A DNA stretch of 64,000 bases, taken from positions 1 through 64,000 of the forward strand of contig CALMFH010000154.1 of the NCBI GenBank assembly GCA_937864925.1, in the 5' to 3' direction. The notes under the pieces were generated by a model that was not told where the DNA came from, searched no databases, and worked only from the letters and a program-made list of their open reading frames with translations. The DNA comes from an uncultured Alphaproteobacteria bacterium (GTDB taxonomy: Bacteria > Pseudomonadota > Alphaproteobacteria > Rhizobiales > Ancalomicrobiaceae). Shown here piece after piece: positions 19,257-26,790 of the stretch (the stretch's first letter is position 1; each line of letters opens with the position of its first letter). Position numbers and translations under genes: made by a program.

Positions 19257-20567
19257 ATGAGCGAATTCCGCATGCCCTCCCTCGGGGCCGACATGGACGC
19301 CGGCACGCTGATCGAATGGACGGTGGCGCCGGGAACCGTGGTGAGACGCGGCGACATCGTCGCGGTTGTCGAGACCCAGAAAGGGGCGATCGAGATCGAG
19401 GTGTTCGAAGACGGTGTCTTCGAGCGGCCCTTGGTCGAGGTCGGCACCAGAGTGCCGGTCGGCCTGCCGATCGCGGTGATCACCCCTGCCGGTGAAGTGG
19501 CCGTCGCCCCCCCGCAAGTGCCCATGCCTCCATCGGACGGGGCCACGTCGTCGGTCGCCGTGGCTCCGGGTTCGACCGCCGCCGTCGCGGCGGAACCGGT
19601 GCCCGTACCCGAACCGGCCGAAGCGGTGCCTCCGCCTCCGCCCGTCGCACCGGCCACATCGTCCCCCGCCCCGACCTCCGCCATCGGCGCGACCGCCGGC
19701 CGTCCGCACGCCACCCCGGCGGCACGACGGCTGGCCGAGACCGCTGGCGTCGACCTCGCCCACCTCTTCGGCAGCGGGCCGGCGGGCGAGATCGTCCTCG
19801 CCGATGTCGAGGCGCGGATCGCAGCGAAGGTTTCGGCCGTGTCGGTCGCCGCTCCGGCGCCCTCGGCCGCGTCGCCGGTGGCTGCTGCCGGTCGCGGCAT
19901 CGATCCGGCCGCGATGCGGGTGGCGATCGCCGCGGCGATGACCCGGTCGAAGCGCGAGATCCCGCACTACTACCTCGCCCACACCGTCGATCTGACCGCG
20001 GCGGACGCCTTCGTCACCGCGCACAACGCCGGCCGCGAACCGGCGGATCGACTACTTCTCGGCACGCTGTTCGTCGCCGCGGTTGCCCGCGCGGTGAAGA
20101 AGTACCCGGAACTCAACGGTCATTTCGTCGACGGGACGTTCCGGCCGAGCAGGGCGGTGCACGTCGGCATCGCCGTCAACATCCGCGGCACCGGACTGGT
20201 CGCCCCGGCCATCCACGACACCGACCGGCTCGGTCTCGACGAGCTGATGACGGCGATGCGCGATCTGGTGATGCGGGTACGTGCCGGCCGCTTCCGCTCG
20301 TCCGAACTCACCGACCCGACGATCACCGTGTCGAGCCTCGGTGAACGCGGCGTCGAGGCGCTCTATGGTGTCATCTACCCGCCGCAGGTGGCGATCGTCG
20401 GTTTCGGCACGCCGCAACTCAGGCCCTGGGCGGTCGACGGCATGGTCGGGGCGCGCCGGACGGTGGCGATGACCCTCGCCGGCGATCACCGGGTGAGCGA
20501 CGGCCACCGCGGCGCCCTCTTCCTCCACACCGTCGAAACCCTCTTGCAACAAACGGAGGCCCTATGA
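19257..20567 (+). CDS. 2-oxoacid dehydrogenase E2, dihydrolipoyl acyltransferase
   Basis: The 436-residue protein shows the E2 domain order: one N-terminal lipoyl domain with the lipoylated lysine K42 in VVETQKGAIEIEV (the usual DK is QK), a long Pro/Ala/Val linker (about 82-145), a peripheral-subunit-binding domain (about 150-188; HATPAARRLAETAGVDL...GPAGEIVLADVE), and a C-terminal acyltransferase domain (about 213-436) ending in the active-site signature HRVSDG with H411 and D415. It transfers the acyl group from lipoyl to CoA. No E3 (dihydrolipoamide dehydrogenase) is encoded in the window, so a shared E3 must serve. Its stop overlaps the ACP start (ATGA, 20564-20567). Confidence 0.93.
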   Translation: MSEFRMPSLGADMDAGTLIEWTVAPGTVVRRGDIVAVVETQKGAIEIEVFEDGVFERPLVEVGTRVPVGLPIAVITPAGEVAVAPPQVPMPPSDGATSSVAVAPGSTAAVAAEPVPVPEPAEAVPPPPPVAPATSSPAPTSAIGATAGRPHATPAARRLAETAGVDLAHLFGSGPAGEIVLADVEARIAAKVSAVSVAAPAPSAASPVAAAGRGIDPAAMRVAIAAAMTRSKREIPHYYLAHTVDLTAADAFVTAHNAGREPADRLLLGTLFVAAVARAVKKYPELNGHFVDGTFRPSRAVHVGIAVNIRGTGLVAPAIHDTDRLGLDELMTAMRDLVMRVRAGRFRSSELTDPTITVSSLGERGVEALYGVIYPPQVAIVGFGTPQLRPWAVDGMVGARRTVAMTLAGDHRVSDGHRGALFLHTVETLLQQTEAL

Positions 20568-20815
20568 GCGCGACCGAACCGAGAGCCGTACTCATCGAGG
20601 AACTGGGCCGCATCGCCCCCGACGTCGACGTCGCCAGCATCGACGAGAGCGCCGATCTGCGTGAGGAATTCGACATCGATTCGATGGACTTCCTCAATCT
20701 GGTGACGGCGTTGGCCAAGCGTTTCGCCATCCCCGTCCCGGAGGCCGACTATCCGCGGTTGGCCAGTTTCACCGAGGCGGTGGCCTATCTCGGCGAGAAG
20801 ATGGCCGCCGGTTGA
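20564..20815 (+). CDS. Acyl carrier protein, translationally coupled to the E2 gene
   Basis: The 83-residue acidic protein is an ACP: EEFDIDSMDFLNLVTAL carries the phosphopantetheine attachment serine S40 in the DSMDF motif, flanked by the expected helices. It starts inside the E2 stop codon (4-base overlap), so it is made together with the 2-oxoacid dehydrogenase. An ACP is not part of classical pyruvate dehydrogenase complexes; it may accept an acyl group made by this operon or by a partner elsewhere. It differs from the two other ACPs in the window (24742-25041, 40713-40994), each of which is coupled to a ketosynthase. Confidence 0.9.
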   Translation: MSATEPRAVLIEELGRIAPDVDVASIDESADLREEFDIDSMDFLNLVTALAKRFAIPVPEADYPRLASFTEAVAYLGEKMAAG

Positions 20816-20857
20816 TCGCGTTGCGGGATCGGCGGGGGGAGGGCGCCGTCGATCGGC

Positions 20858-21766
20858 TCACCTCGCGTGGGCGACGATGACGGCGAGCGCTTCGGCGAGG
20901 TCAGCGCGATTCTGCGGCCGCATCAGTGAGCCGCCGAAACGCGGATTGATCTCGAAGACGACGATGCGCCCGTCGCCGGTCCGCTTGTAGTTGACGTTGC
21001 ACGGGCCGCTGAAGCCGGTCGGCTCGAGAAAACGAGCGAGTGTGGCGAGGTCCGTCTCTCCGATGTCGGTTCGTTCCATGGTTCCGGCCCGTTTCGAGGT
21101 CCGGACGGACACGCCTCCGGCCAGTTCGTAGCGGTAGGTCCGGTGCCAGAGGACCCGTCCCGTCTCGCAGACGAGATGGGTGACGAATTCGGCATGACCG
21201 TCGATCCAGCTCTGAAGCACGACGTCGTGGCCGTGCCACGGGCGACGAGCGAGATGTCTCGCGAGGCTCTCCGCCGAATCGATCCGGGCGACGCCGACAC
21301 CGTTGCGCAGATCCAGCCGCTTCAGCACGCAAGGGTAGGGGATCGGCCCGGACAACGGAATGTCGCCGGCGGCGACGTCGTCGAGCCCGTGTGCGGCGAT
21401 GAAGGCGGCGAAACGCCGCTTGTCGGCGTAGACGTCGACCGTGTCCACCGTCGGTGCGAGGCGCCGACCCGTCGCCGGACAGCGACGGATGTCGACTTCG
21501 GTGAGCGGGATCACCACGGTCGAGGCCGATGCCGAGGCCGTACCGAGGATCGAGGTACCGAAACGTTCGGGCAGGATGGTGACGCGCGCGACATCGGGGA
21601 TGGTCCGCCAGACCGGCGATCGCGGCGAGAGCGAATTGCGCCAGTGATGGCCGAGCAGCGTGCCGTAGAGCACGACGTGTAGCCCGTCGGTCGCGGTGCC
21701 GACGCGGCGGTCTCGCCCCGTGAGGGCCAACCAGGCTTCGATCAGGGACTTCGATACGCGCGCCAC
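20858..21766 (-). CDS. ATP-grasp family protein of unknown substrate
   Basis: The 302-residue protein looks like an ATP-grasp ligase. The metal- and ATP-binding end FEINPRFGGSL is typical (E in FEINPR and the asparagine coordinate Mg2+), and YPCVLKRLDLRNGVGVARI matches the lysine- and glycine-containing ATP lid region. ATP-grasp enzymes join a carboxylate to an amine, thiol or similar via an acyl phosphate. No substrate-specific domain is recognised. I prefer the GTG start at 21766, preceded by GAGAGG, over the ATG at 21868, which lacks a ribosome site. It converges on the ACP gene (42 bases between stops) and is divergent from the PimA-like glycosyltransferase, so it may belong with either. 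Confidence 0.75.
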   Translation of the reverse strand: MARVSKSLIEAWLALTGRDRRVGTATDGLHVVLYGTLLGHHWRNSLSPRSPVWRTIPDVARVTILPERFGTSILGTASASASTVVIPLTEVDIRRCPATGRRLAPTVDTVDVYADKRRFAAFIAAHGLDDVAAGDIPLSGPIPYPCVLKRLDLRNGVGVARIDSAESLARHLARRPWHGHDVVLQSWIDGHAEFVTHLVCETGRVLWHRTYRYELAGGVSVRTSKRAGTMERTDIGETDLATLARFLEPTGFSGPCNVNYKRTGDGRIVVFEINPRFGGSLMRPQNRADLAEALAVIVAHAR

Positions 21767-22197
21767 CGGCCAAACCTCTCGCGCCCCGGCCGATCCGTCA
21801 CCTGCGGAGCCCACGAATTCCGAACTCGCCCGGAACACACCGGAGCGGCGGCCCCGAGCGGCCGCCATCCGTTAGGATCTGCGCCGGGGGGCGGGGCTTC
21901 GAGCCGACCGTTTCTTTCCCTTCGTCCGTCATCCGCAGCTTCGTCGGGTCACGGCGAACGATACAATGCGACAGAGCGGTGCGCGACGGCTTTACACGGC
22001 GGGCGGCATCGGACGCGGTCGACGATGGTGGCGGCGGCGCAGGTGACCTATACAGGATGCCACCACGACGAAGGAGAGGTCACCACCGTGGCCGCGTTTC
22101 CGCCGCCTCCATCCTCACGATCGACGCGCCCGGTCCGCCTTCTGGAGGTATCGGTGCCGTGGGGCGAGCCGGGCGGCGCGTCACCCGGAGGGCGCCG
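21767..22197. promoter_or_regulatory. Divergent intergenic region between ATP-grasp and glycosyltransferase genes
   Basis: These 431 bases contain no gene I can support. Promoters for both flanking genes must lie here. The frame upstream of the glycosyltransferase is open from 21979, but it lacks any family similarity. The ribosome site GGAGG at 22187-22191 fits the start at 22198. No clear operator was seen. Confidence 0.4.
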
Positions 22198-23370
22198 ATG
22201 AGGATTCTCCAGGTCTCTCCCTACGCGATGGAACGGCGCGGCGGGGTACAGAACCACGTTCGCGACATGGCGCGCTGGCTCTCCGACGAAGGCCACGATG
22301 TGACGATCGTCGCGCCCGGACCCGGGCCGGGGGGCTCGGGCGGAGACGGTCGGGCAGAAGACGCCGGTCGTGATCCCGCCGTCGTTCCGCTCGGGCGTCA
22401 CATCAGCATCGGCCTGTCGGGAACTCGGTTCGAAATCACCTGGGTCGGAGGACGCGAACTCGGCGCGGCGGCACGGCGGCTCGATGTCGCCTCGATCGAC
22501 CTCGTTCACCTACACACGCCGTTCGTGCCGCTGCTGCCGCTCCGCCTGTGGCGGGCTTTCCGCCGACCGACGGTGGCCACTTTCCACGCCACCCTGCCGC
22601 CGCACGATCGCGTGCTCGCCGCGGTGCTCTCTCCGGTCGCCAGGGCGATGCGGGATCGGGCCGAAGCGGCGATCGCCGTGTCGACGAGCGCAGCGGCGCT
22701 GCTCGAGCCGGCACGGCCGGATCGGCTGGTCGACCTCCTGCCGCCGGCGATCGATCTTTCGGCGTGGCGGGAGGCCGGGCGCCGCGCGGTGCCGCGTCGG
22801 CAAGGGCCGCGGCGTCTGCTCTTCCTCGGGCGTTTCGAGGAACGCAAGGGCCTCGGAGTGTTGGTCGAGGCCTGGCCCGAGATCGTACGGCGCGGGGGAT
22901 CGTCGCCGCCGGAGCTGATCATCGCCGGAGGGGGCGAGCTGGCGCCGCTCGCCACGGCATTGGCGTCGCGGGACCCCGGACGGGTGACCATCGTGCCGAC
23001 ACCGGACGATGCGACGGCGCGCCGGCTCGTCGCCGATGCCGACCTCATGGTGGCGCCCGCGCCGTGGGGCGAGAGCTTCGGGCTGGTGCTGATCGAGGCG
23101 ATGGCGGCAGGAACGCCGGTGGTCGCCGCCGCCAATCTCGGTTACGCCGGGGTGCTGACCGGGCCCGGCGAGACGGCGTTGGTCCCGCCGAACGACGCCG
23201 GCGCGCTGGCGCGGACGGTCGGCGACCTCCTCGCCGATGCGGACGGTCTGGCGAGGCTCCGCGCCTGGGGCTGCGATCACGTCAAGCAGTTCGACGTCGC
23301 CGCCGTCGGGCCGCGCCTCCTCGACGTCTATCGGCGGGTGACGATGGGGTTGCGGCCGGTGCGCGGCTGA
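22198..23370 (+). CDS. GT4-family glycosyltransferase resembling phosphatidylinositol mannosyltransferase PimA
   Basis: The 390-residue GT-B protein matches actinobacterial PimA in key blocks. The N-terminus MRILQVSPYAMERRGGVQNH has the acceptor-side GGVQ loop at 15-18. VATFHATLP (about 126-134), LLFLGRFEERKGL (about 207-219) and the donor-phosphate motif with E292 and E300 in GESFGLVLIEAMAAGTPVVA (EX7E) follow. PimA transfers mannose from GDP-mannose to phosphatidyl-myo-inositol at the inner face of the cytoplasmic membrane. Other GT4 enzymes share part of this pattern, so the acceptor is inferred, but inositol-3-phosphate synthase and a CDP-alcohol phosphatidyltransferase in the same locus support an inositol lipid. 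The start follows GGAGG; the protein lacks membrane segments and is probably peripheral. Confidence 0.82.
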   Translation: MRILQVSPYAMERRGGVQNHVRDMARWLSDEGHDVTIVAPGPGPGGSGGDGRAEDAGRDPAVVPLGRHISIGLSGTRFEITWVGGRELGAAARRLDVASIDLVHLHTPFVPLLPLRLWRAFRRPTVATFHATLPPHDRVLAAVLSPVARAMRDRAEAAIAVSTSAAALLEPARPDRLVDLLPPAIDLSAWREAGRRAVPRRQGPRRLLFLGRFEERKGLGVLVEAWPEIVRRGGSSPPELIIAGGGELAPLATALASRDPGRVTIVPTPDDATARRLVADADLMVAPAPWGESFGLVLIEAMAAGTPVVAAANLGYAGVLTGPGETALVPPNDAGALARTVGDLLADADGLARLRAWGCDHVKQFDVAAVGPRLLDVYRRVTMGLRPVRG

Positions 23371-23401
23371 ACCGCCGGCATCGAACACCACCGATGGCGG
23401 T
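23371..23401. terminator. Imperfect hairpin at the convergent end of the glycosyltransferase gene
   Basis: ACCGC (23371-23375) pairs with GCGGT (23397-23401) and CATCG (23379-23383) with CGATG (23392-23396), with a 3-base bulge and an 8-base loop. It starts directly after the glycosyltransferase stop and could act as terminator at the junction with the convergent ketosynthase gene. There is no U-tract immediately after it. Confidence 0.4.
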
Positions 23402-23527
23402 CCTCACGCGGATTTCTCGTGCCTCTGAAACACCCATGGTCCGAAGCAACCGCGAAATAACGGTGTCCTCGAAGACCGGGTGCGACGGCACCTTCACCGT
23501 TCGGTGCGCGTTCGCGCGATACGGCGG

Positions 23528-24742
23528 TCAACCTTCGGCGCGGCCGAAGACCAGCGAGACGTTGAGACCGCCGAAGGCGAAGGAGTTGGACACCGCCACC
23601 TCGATCGCCGCCGGACGTGCCACGTTCGGGGTCGGATCGAGATCGACGTCGGGGTCGGGACCCAGATAGTTCATGGTCGGCGGCACCAGACCGTGCTCGA
23701 GCGCCGCGATGGTGGCGATCGCCTCGATCGCTCCGGAGGCGCCCATGGCGTGGCCGACCATCGACTTGGTCGAGGAGACCGGCACCTGCTCGCCACGTCC
23801 GCCGAAGACGGCACGGATCGCTGCGGCTTCGGCGCGGTCGTTGGCGACCGTGCCGGTGCCGTGGGCGTTGACGTAACCGACGGCCTCGGGCGCGAGGCCG
23901 GCGTCGGCGAGGGCATGGCGGATCGCCGTCTCCATGCCGGACGGATCGGGGGCGACGAGGTCGCCGGCATCCGAGCTCATGCCTCCGCCGAGCAGGCGGG
24001 CGCGGGGTCGGGCACCACGAGCGGCGGCGCGACCGGCACGCTCGAGCACCAGGATCGCCGCACCTTCTCCGACGATCAGACCCTTCCGGCCGATCGAGAA
24101 CGGCCGGCAGGTGTCGCCCGCGACGACCCGCAACGCGTCCCAGGCGCGCAGGTATCCTTCGGAAAAACAGGAATCGGTCCCTCCGGCGACCGCGACGTCG
24201 ACGAGGCCGGCGCGGATCATCGAGGCGCCGACCAACATGGCGTGCGCCGCCGAGGCGCAGGCGCTGGTGATGCCGAAGACCGGACCGCGAGCGCCGATCT
24301 CGCGGGCGATGCGGCTCGCCGGCGCGCTGCCCATGGTCTGGGGGATCGTGAGCGGCGGGATGCGGGCGCCGGTCTTGAAGATGCGACGGAAGCCGTCGTC
24401 GAGGATGTCGATCCCGCTGTTGGCGGTGCCGACGATGACGGCGATGCGGGTCGGATCGACGGTATCGCCGTCGAGCCCGCTCTCCGCCCAGGCCTGACGC
24501 GCCGCCACGGTGGCGTACTGAGCGAACCGGTCGAGCATCGACAGATTGCGATCGTCGAAGTGAGCCGCCGGATCGAAGTCGCGGATCGGCGCGGCATGGG
24601 GAAAACGCAGCGAGAAGGCGAGACCTTCGAGCGCGACGATCGCCGAGCGGCCCTCGAACTGGGCGCGGGTGAAGCTCTCCACCGACTGACCCAGGCTCGA
24701 AACGATGCCCCGCCCGGTGACGTCCAGCGACAGGGCGCTCAT
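23528..24742 (-). CDS. Beta-ketoacyl-ACP synthase (FabF/KAS II type), module 1
   Basis: The 404-residue thiolase-fold protein has a complete Cys-His-His active site: C162 in GITSACASAAHAM, H294 in NAHGTGTVAND and H331 in STKSMVGHAMGASG, with the conserved lysine K326. It condenses malonyl-ACP with an acyl chain. It is separate from the usual fabD-fabG-acpP-fabF fatty-acid operon and coupled to its own ACP: its ATG at 24742 shares one base with the ACP stop (TGATG; a GTG at 24745 is an alternative). A second KAS of similar size lies at 39502-40716. Together with the divergent serine-palmitoyltransferase-like gene this suggests a dedicated acyl chain for the lipid made by this locus. Confidence 0.9.
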   Translation of the reverse strand: MSALSLDVTGRGIVSSLGQSVESFTRAQFEGRSAIVALEGLAFSLRFPHAAPIRDFDPAAHFDDRNLSMLDRFAQYATVAARQAWAESGLDGDTVDPTRIAVIVGTANSGIDILDDGFRRIFKTGARIPPLTIPQTMGSAPASRIAREIGARGPVFGITSACASAAHAMLVGASMIRAGLVDVAVAGGTDSCFSEGYLRAWDALRVVAGDTCRPFSIGRKGLIVGEGAAILVLERAGRAAARGARPRARLLGGGMSSDAGDLVAPDPSGMETAIRHALADAGLAPEAVGYVNAHGTGTVANDRAEAAAIRAVFGGRGEQVPVSSTKSMVGHAMGASGAIEAIATIAALEHGLVPPTMNYLGPDPDVDLDPTPNVARPAAIEVAVSNSFAFGGLNVSLVFGRAEG

Positions 24743-25041
24743 CACGAGCCGCGCCGTTCTGCGGGGATGAAGGAGATCAGCGTGTCGATCAGATCACCGA
24801 CGGTCTCGAATTTGGCATCCGGTGTCAGATCGATCTCGACGTCGAACTCCTCCTCGATGGCGAAGACGACGTTGACCACGTCGATCGAGTCGATCGCCAC
24901 CTCGTCACGCCGGGTGTCGCGGGTCAGGACCACCGACTTGTCCTGAATCTCCTTCTGGATGAAGGCGATGATCCGGCTTTCGACATCCGACGCCTGTCCG
25001 TCCGTCTGCTTCACGGTCGCGCGTGCCGCCATGTCCGACAT
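24742..25041 (-). CDS. Acyl carrier protein, module 1
   Basis: The 99-residue protein carries the phosphopantetheine motif at S52 (EVAIDSIDVVNVVFAIEEEF) within a four-helix ACP fold; a 20-residue N-terminal extension precedes it. It is the first gene of the ACP-ketosynthase pair and is transcribed away from the serine-palmitoyltransferase-like gene. In Caulobacter an ACP gene lies next to the serine palmitoyltransferase gene and is needed for ceramide synthesis, so this ACP may deliver the acyl chain to the PLP enzyme. The ATG at 25041 follows GAGG at 10 bases spacing; an ATG at 25032 is an alternative. Confidence 0.9.
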   Translation of the reverse strand: MSDMAARATVKQTDGQASDVESRIIAFIQKEIQDKSVVLTRDTRRDEVAIDSIDVVNVVFAIEEEFDVEIDLTPDAKFETVGDLIDTLISFIPAERRGS

Positions 25042-25482
25042 GTATTCATACCCTCGGGCGCCCCGGACGTCCCCGTCGCCTTCGGCCGCAGTCGCGGGGT
25101 GGACGGAACGAGGACGTGCCCCTTCCGGCGTGTTTCGCCGGATGAAGATCGTGTCGTGCCGCGTATCACGAACCGGTCGCCCCGTGAAGGGAAGTTGGTG
25201 AAATTCCTCATGGTCTTCCGGGTCGGTGACCGCGGAGATGCGCTGTCTCCGCGTGTTCTGCGGCGTGTCGTCGATCGAAGGTCGAAGCGGCTCCGGCGAT
25301 GGCGCGAGCCGTAGGACTGCGAGGGTGACCGGGGGCCGAGGCCGCGATATATACGGCTTATCCGCCGCGGAAGGGTGGCCACGGAGCGACGGCGCCGGAC
25401 GCATCGTCGAAGTGGGGCCTTCCGAGCCGTGACAGGAAGCCGCGCCCGACCTTCGCCGTATCGATCAGCCGATCAGGTGGTC
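25042..25482. promoter_or_regulatory. Divergent promoter region between ACP/ketosynthase and PLP-enzyme operons, with a perfect hairpin
   Basis: These 441 bases separate the two divergent operons and contain no supportable gene. A perfect 8-bp inverted repeat, CGCGGAGA (25231-25238) and TCTCCGCG (25246-25253), lies near the middle and may be a regulator site or an RNA hairpin in a 5' leader. The AT-rich GATATATACGG at about 25345-25356 is a candidate -10 region for the rightward operon. Confidence 0.45.
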
Positions 25483-26670
25483 ATGCCCTCGCTCACTCCC
25501 TTCGAAACCTTCGTGAAGCGACGGGCGCGGCTCGCCGGCCAGTTCTTCCTCGAGGGGCTGGGGAACGCCAATCCCTGGTTCGTCCAGGTCGACGGCCTGC
25601 AGGAGGTGGTGGAGGCGCGCGGCGATCGGTTCGTCAGTTTCGGCAATTACGACTATCTCGGACTGTCGCATCATCCGGCGGTGCGCGAGGCGGCGATCGC
25701 GGCGGTGCGGGAGCACGGCACCGGTGTCAACGGCTCGCGTCTGGTCGGCGGTGAGCGCAATTTCCACCGCGCCTTCGAAGCCGAACTCGCCGATTTCGTC
25801 GGTGCGGAGGCGGCGGTGACGCTGGTCAGCGGCTATCTCACCAACCTGTCTCTGATCCCGCATCTTCTCGGCGGCGACGACCTTCTGATGGTCGACCAGC
25901 TCGCTCACAACAGCATCATGATGGGCGCCCGCTCCACCCGCGCGACGGTCAAGAGCTTCCGCCACAACGATCTCGATCACCTCGATCACCTGCTCGGCGA
26001 GTCTCGGGCGAAGCATCGCAACTGTCTGGTCGCGGTCGAGAGCCTCTACAGCATGGACGGCGACCACGTCGATCTGCCGCGCCTCCTCGACCTTCGGGAC
26101 CGACATGGCTGCTGGGTGATGGTCGACGAGGCGCATTCCTTCGGCGTCATGGGGGCGACCGGGCGCGGCATCTCGGAGCACTACGGCGAGGACCCCCGAC
26201 GTATCGACCTGATCATCGGCACGCTGTCGAAGACGCTCGCCTCCTCCGGCGGCTTCGTCTGTGCGCACGGTCTGGCGATCGAATGGCTACGCTTCACGCT
26301 GCCGGGCTTCGTCTACAGCGTCGGCCTGTCGCCGGCGGTCACGGCCGGGGCACATGCCGCCTTGACGGCGTTGAAGGCCGAACCGGAGCGCGTGGCGCGT
26401 CTCGGGGCCAATTCCCGGATGTTCGTCGCCAAGGCTCGGGCCGCCGGGCTCGACACCGGCGCGGCGACGGGTTGCGCCATCGTTCCGGTGCTCTTCTCCG
26501 ACTTCGGCACCACCCTCGACAAGGCCGCGGCGCTGTTGCGGGAGGGGATCTACGCTCCACCGGTGGTCCAGATCGGCGTGCCGCAGGACGCACCACGCAT
26601 CCGCTTCTTCCTGTCGGCCGATCACACCGAAGCCGACATCGACCACGCCATCCGCGTCCTGGCGGCGTGA
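25483..26670 (+). CDS. Alpha-oxoamine synthase family PLP enzyme, probable serine palmitoyltransferase
   Basis: The 395-residue fold-type I aminotransferase-like protein belongs to the alpha-oxoamine synthases (SPT, KAPA synthase, KBL, ALAS). The PLP lysine is K250 in GTLSKTLASSGG; D215 and H218 in VDEAHSFG bind the PLP ring, and H142 stacks on it. FGNYDYLGLSHHP and GSRLVGGERNFH are typical substrate-side blocks. SPT condenses serine with an acyl thioester to 3-ketosphinganine. BioF is the main alternative, but no biotin genes are near, whereas a ketosphinganine-reductase-like SDR (33962-34792) and an ACP are. The start ATG at 25483 is weakly supported by AGG upstream. Transcribed with the kinase and CDP-alcohol transferase genes downstream. 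Confidence 0.82.
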   Translation: MPSLTPFETFVKRRARLAGQFFLEGLGNANPWFVQVDGLQEVVEARGDRFVSFGNYDYLGLSHHPAVREAAIAAVREHGTGVNGSRLVGGERNFHRAFEAELADFVGAEAAVTLVSGYLTNLSLIPHLLGGDDLLMVDQLAHNSIMMGARSTRATVKSFRHNDLDHLDHLLGESRAKHRNCLVAVESLYSMDGDHVDLPRLLDLRDRHGCWVMVDEAHSFGVMGATGRGISEHYGEDPRRIDLIIGTLSKTLASSGGFVCAHGLAIEWLRFTLPGFVYSVGLSPAVTAGAHAALTALKAEPERVARLGANSRMFVAKARAAGLDTGAATGCAIVPVLFSDFGTTLDKAAALLREGIYAPPVVQIGVPQDAPRIRFFLSADHTEADIDHAIRVLAA

Positions 26671-26790
26671 TCCCCACGCAGTGTGGCATCTCGCCGGGGC
26701 GACGTGACCGACCTGCCGCCGGCCGGAACTTGCACGGCTCGGGCGCGACGGCGTAGAAACGGCTCGCGAAACGACGGCGGAACCGAAACG

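Noticed and set aside
17384-19900. An 838-codon minus-strand frame
   Set aside because: It is antisense to the E1 and E2 genes, which carry full catalytic motifs; no start site or family similarity.
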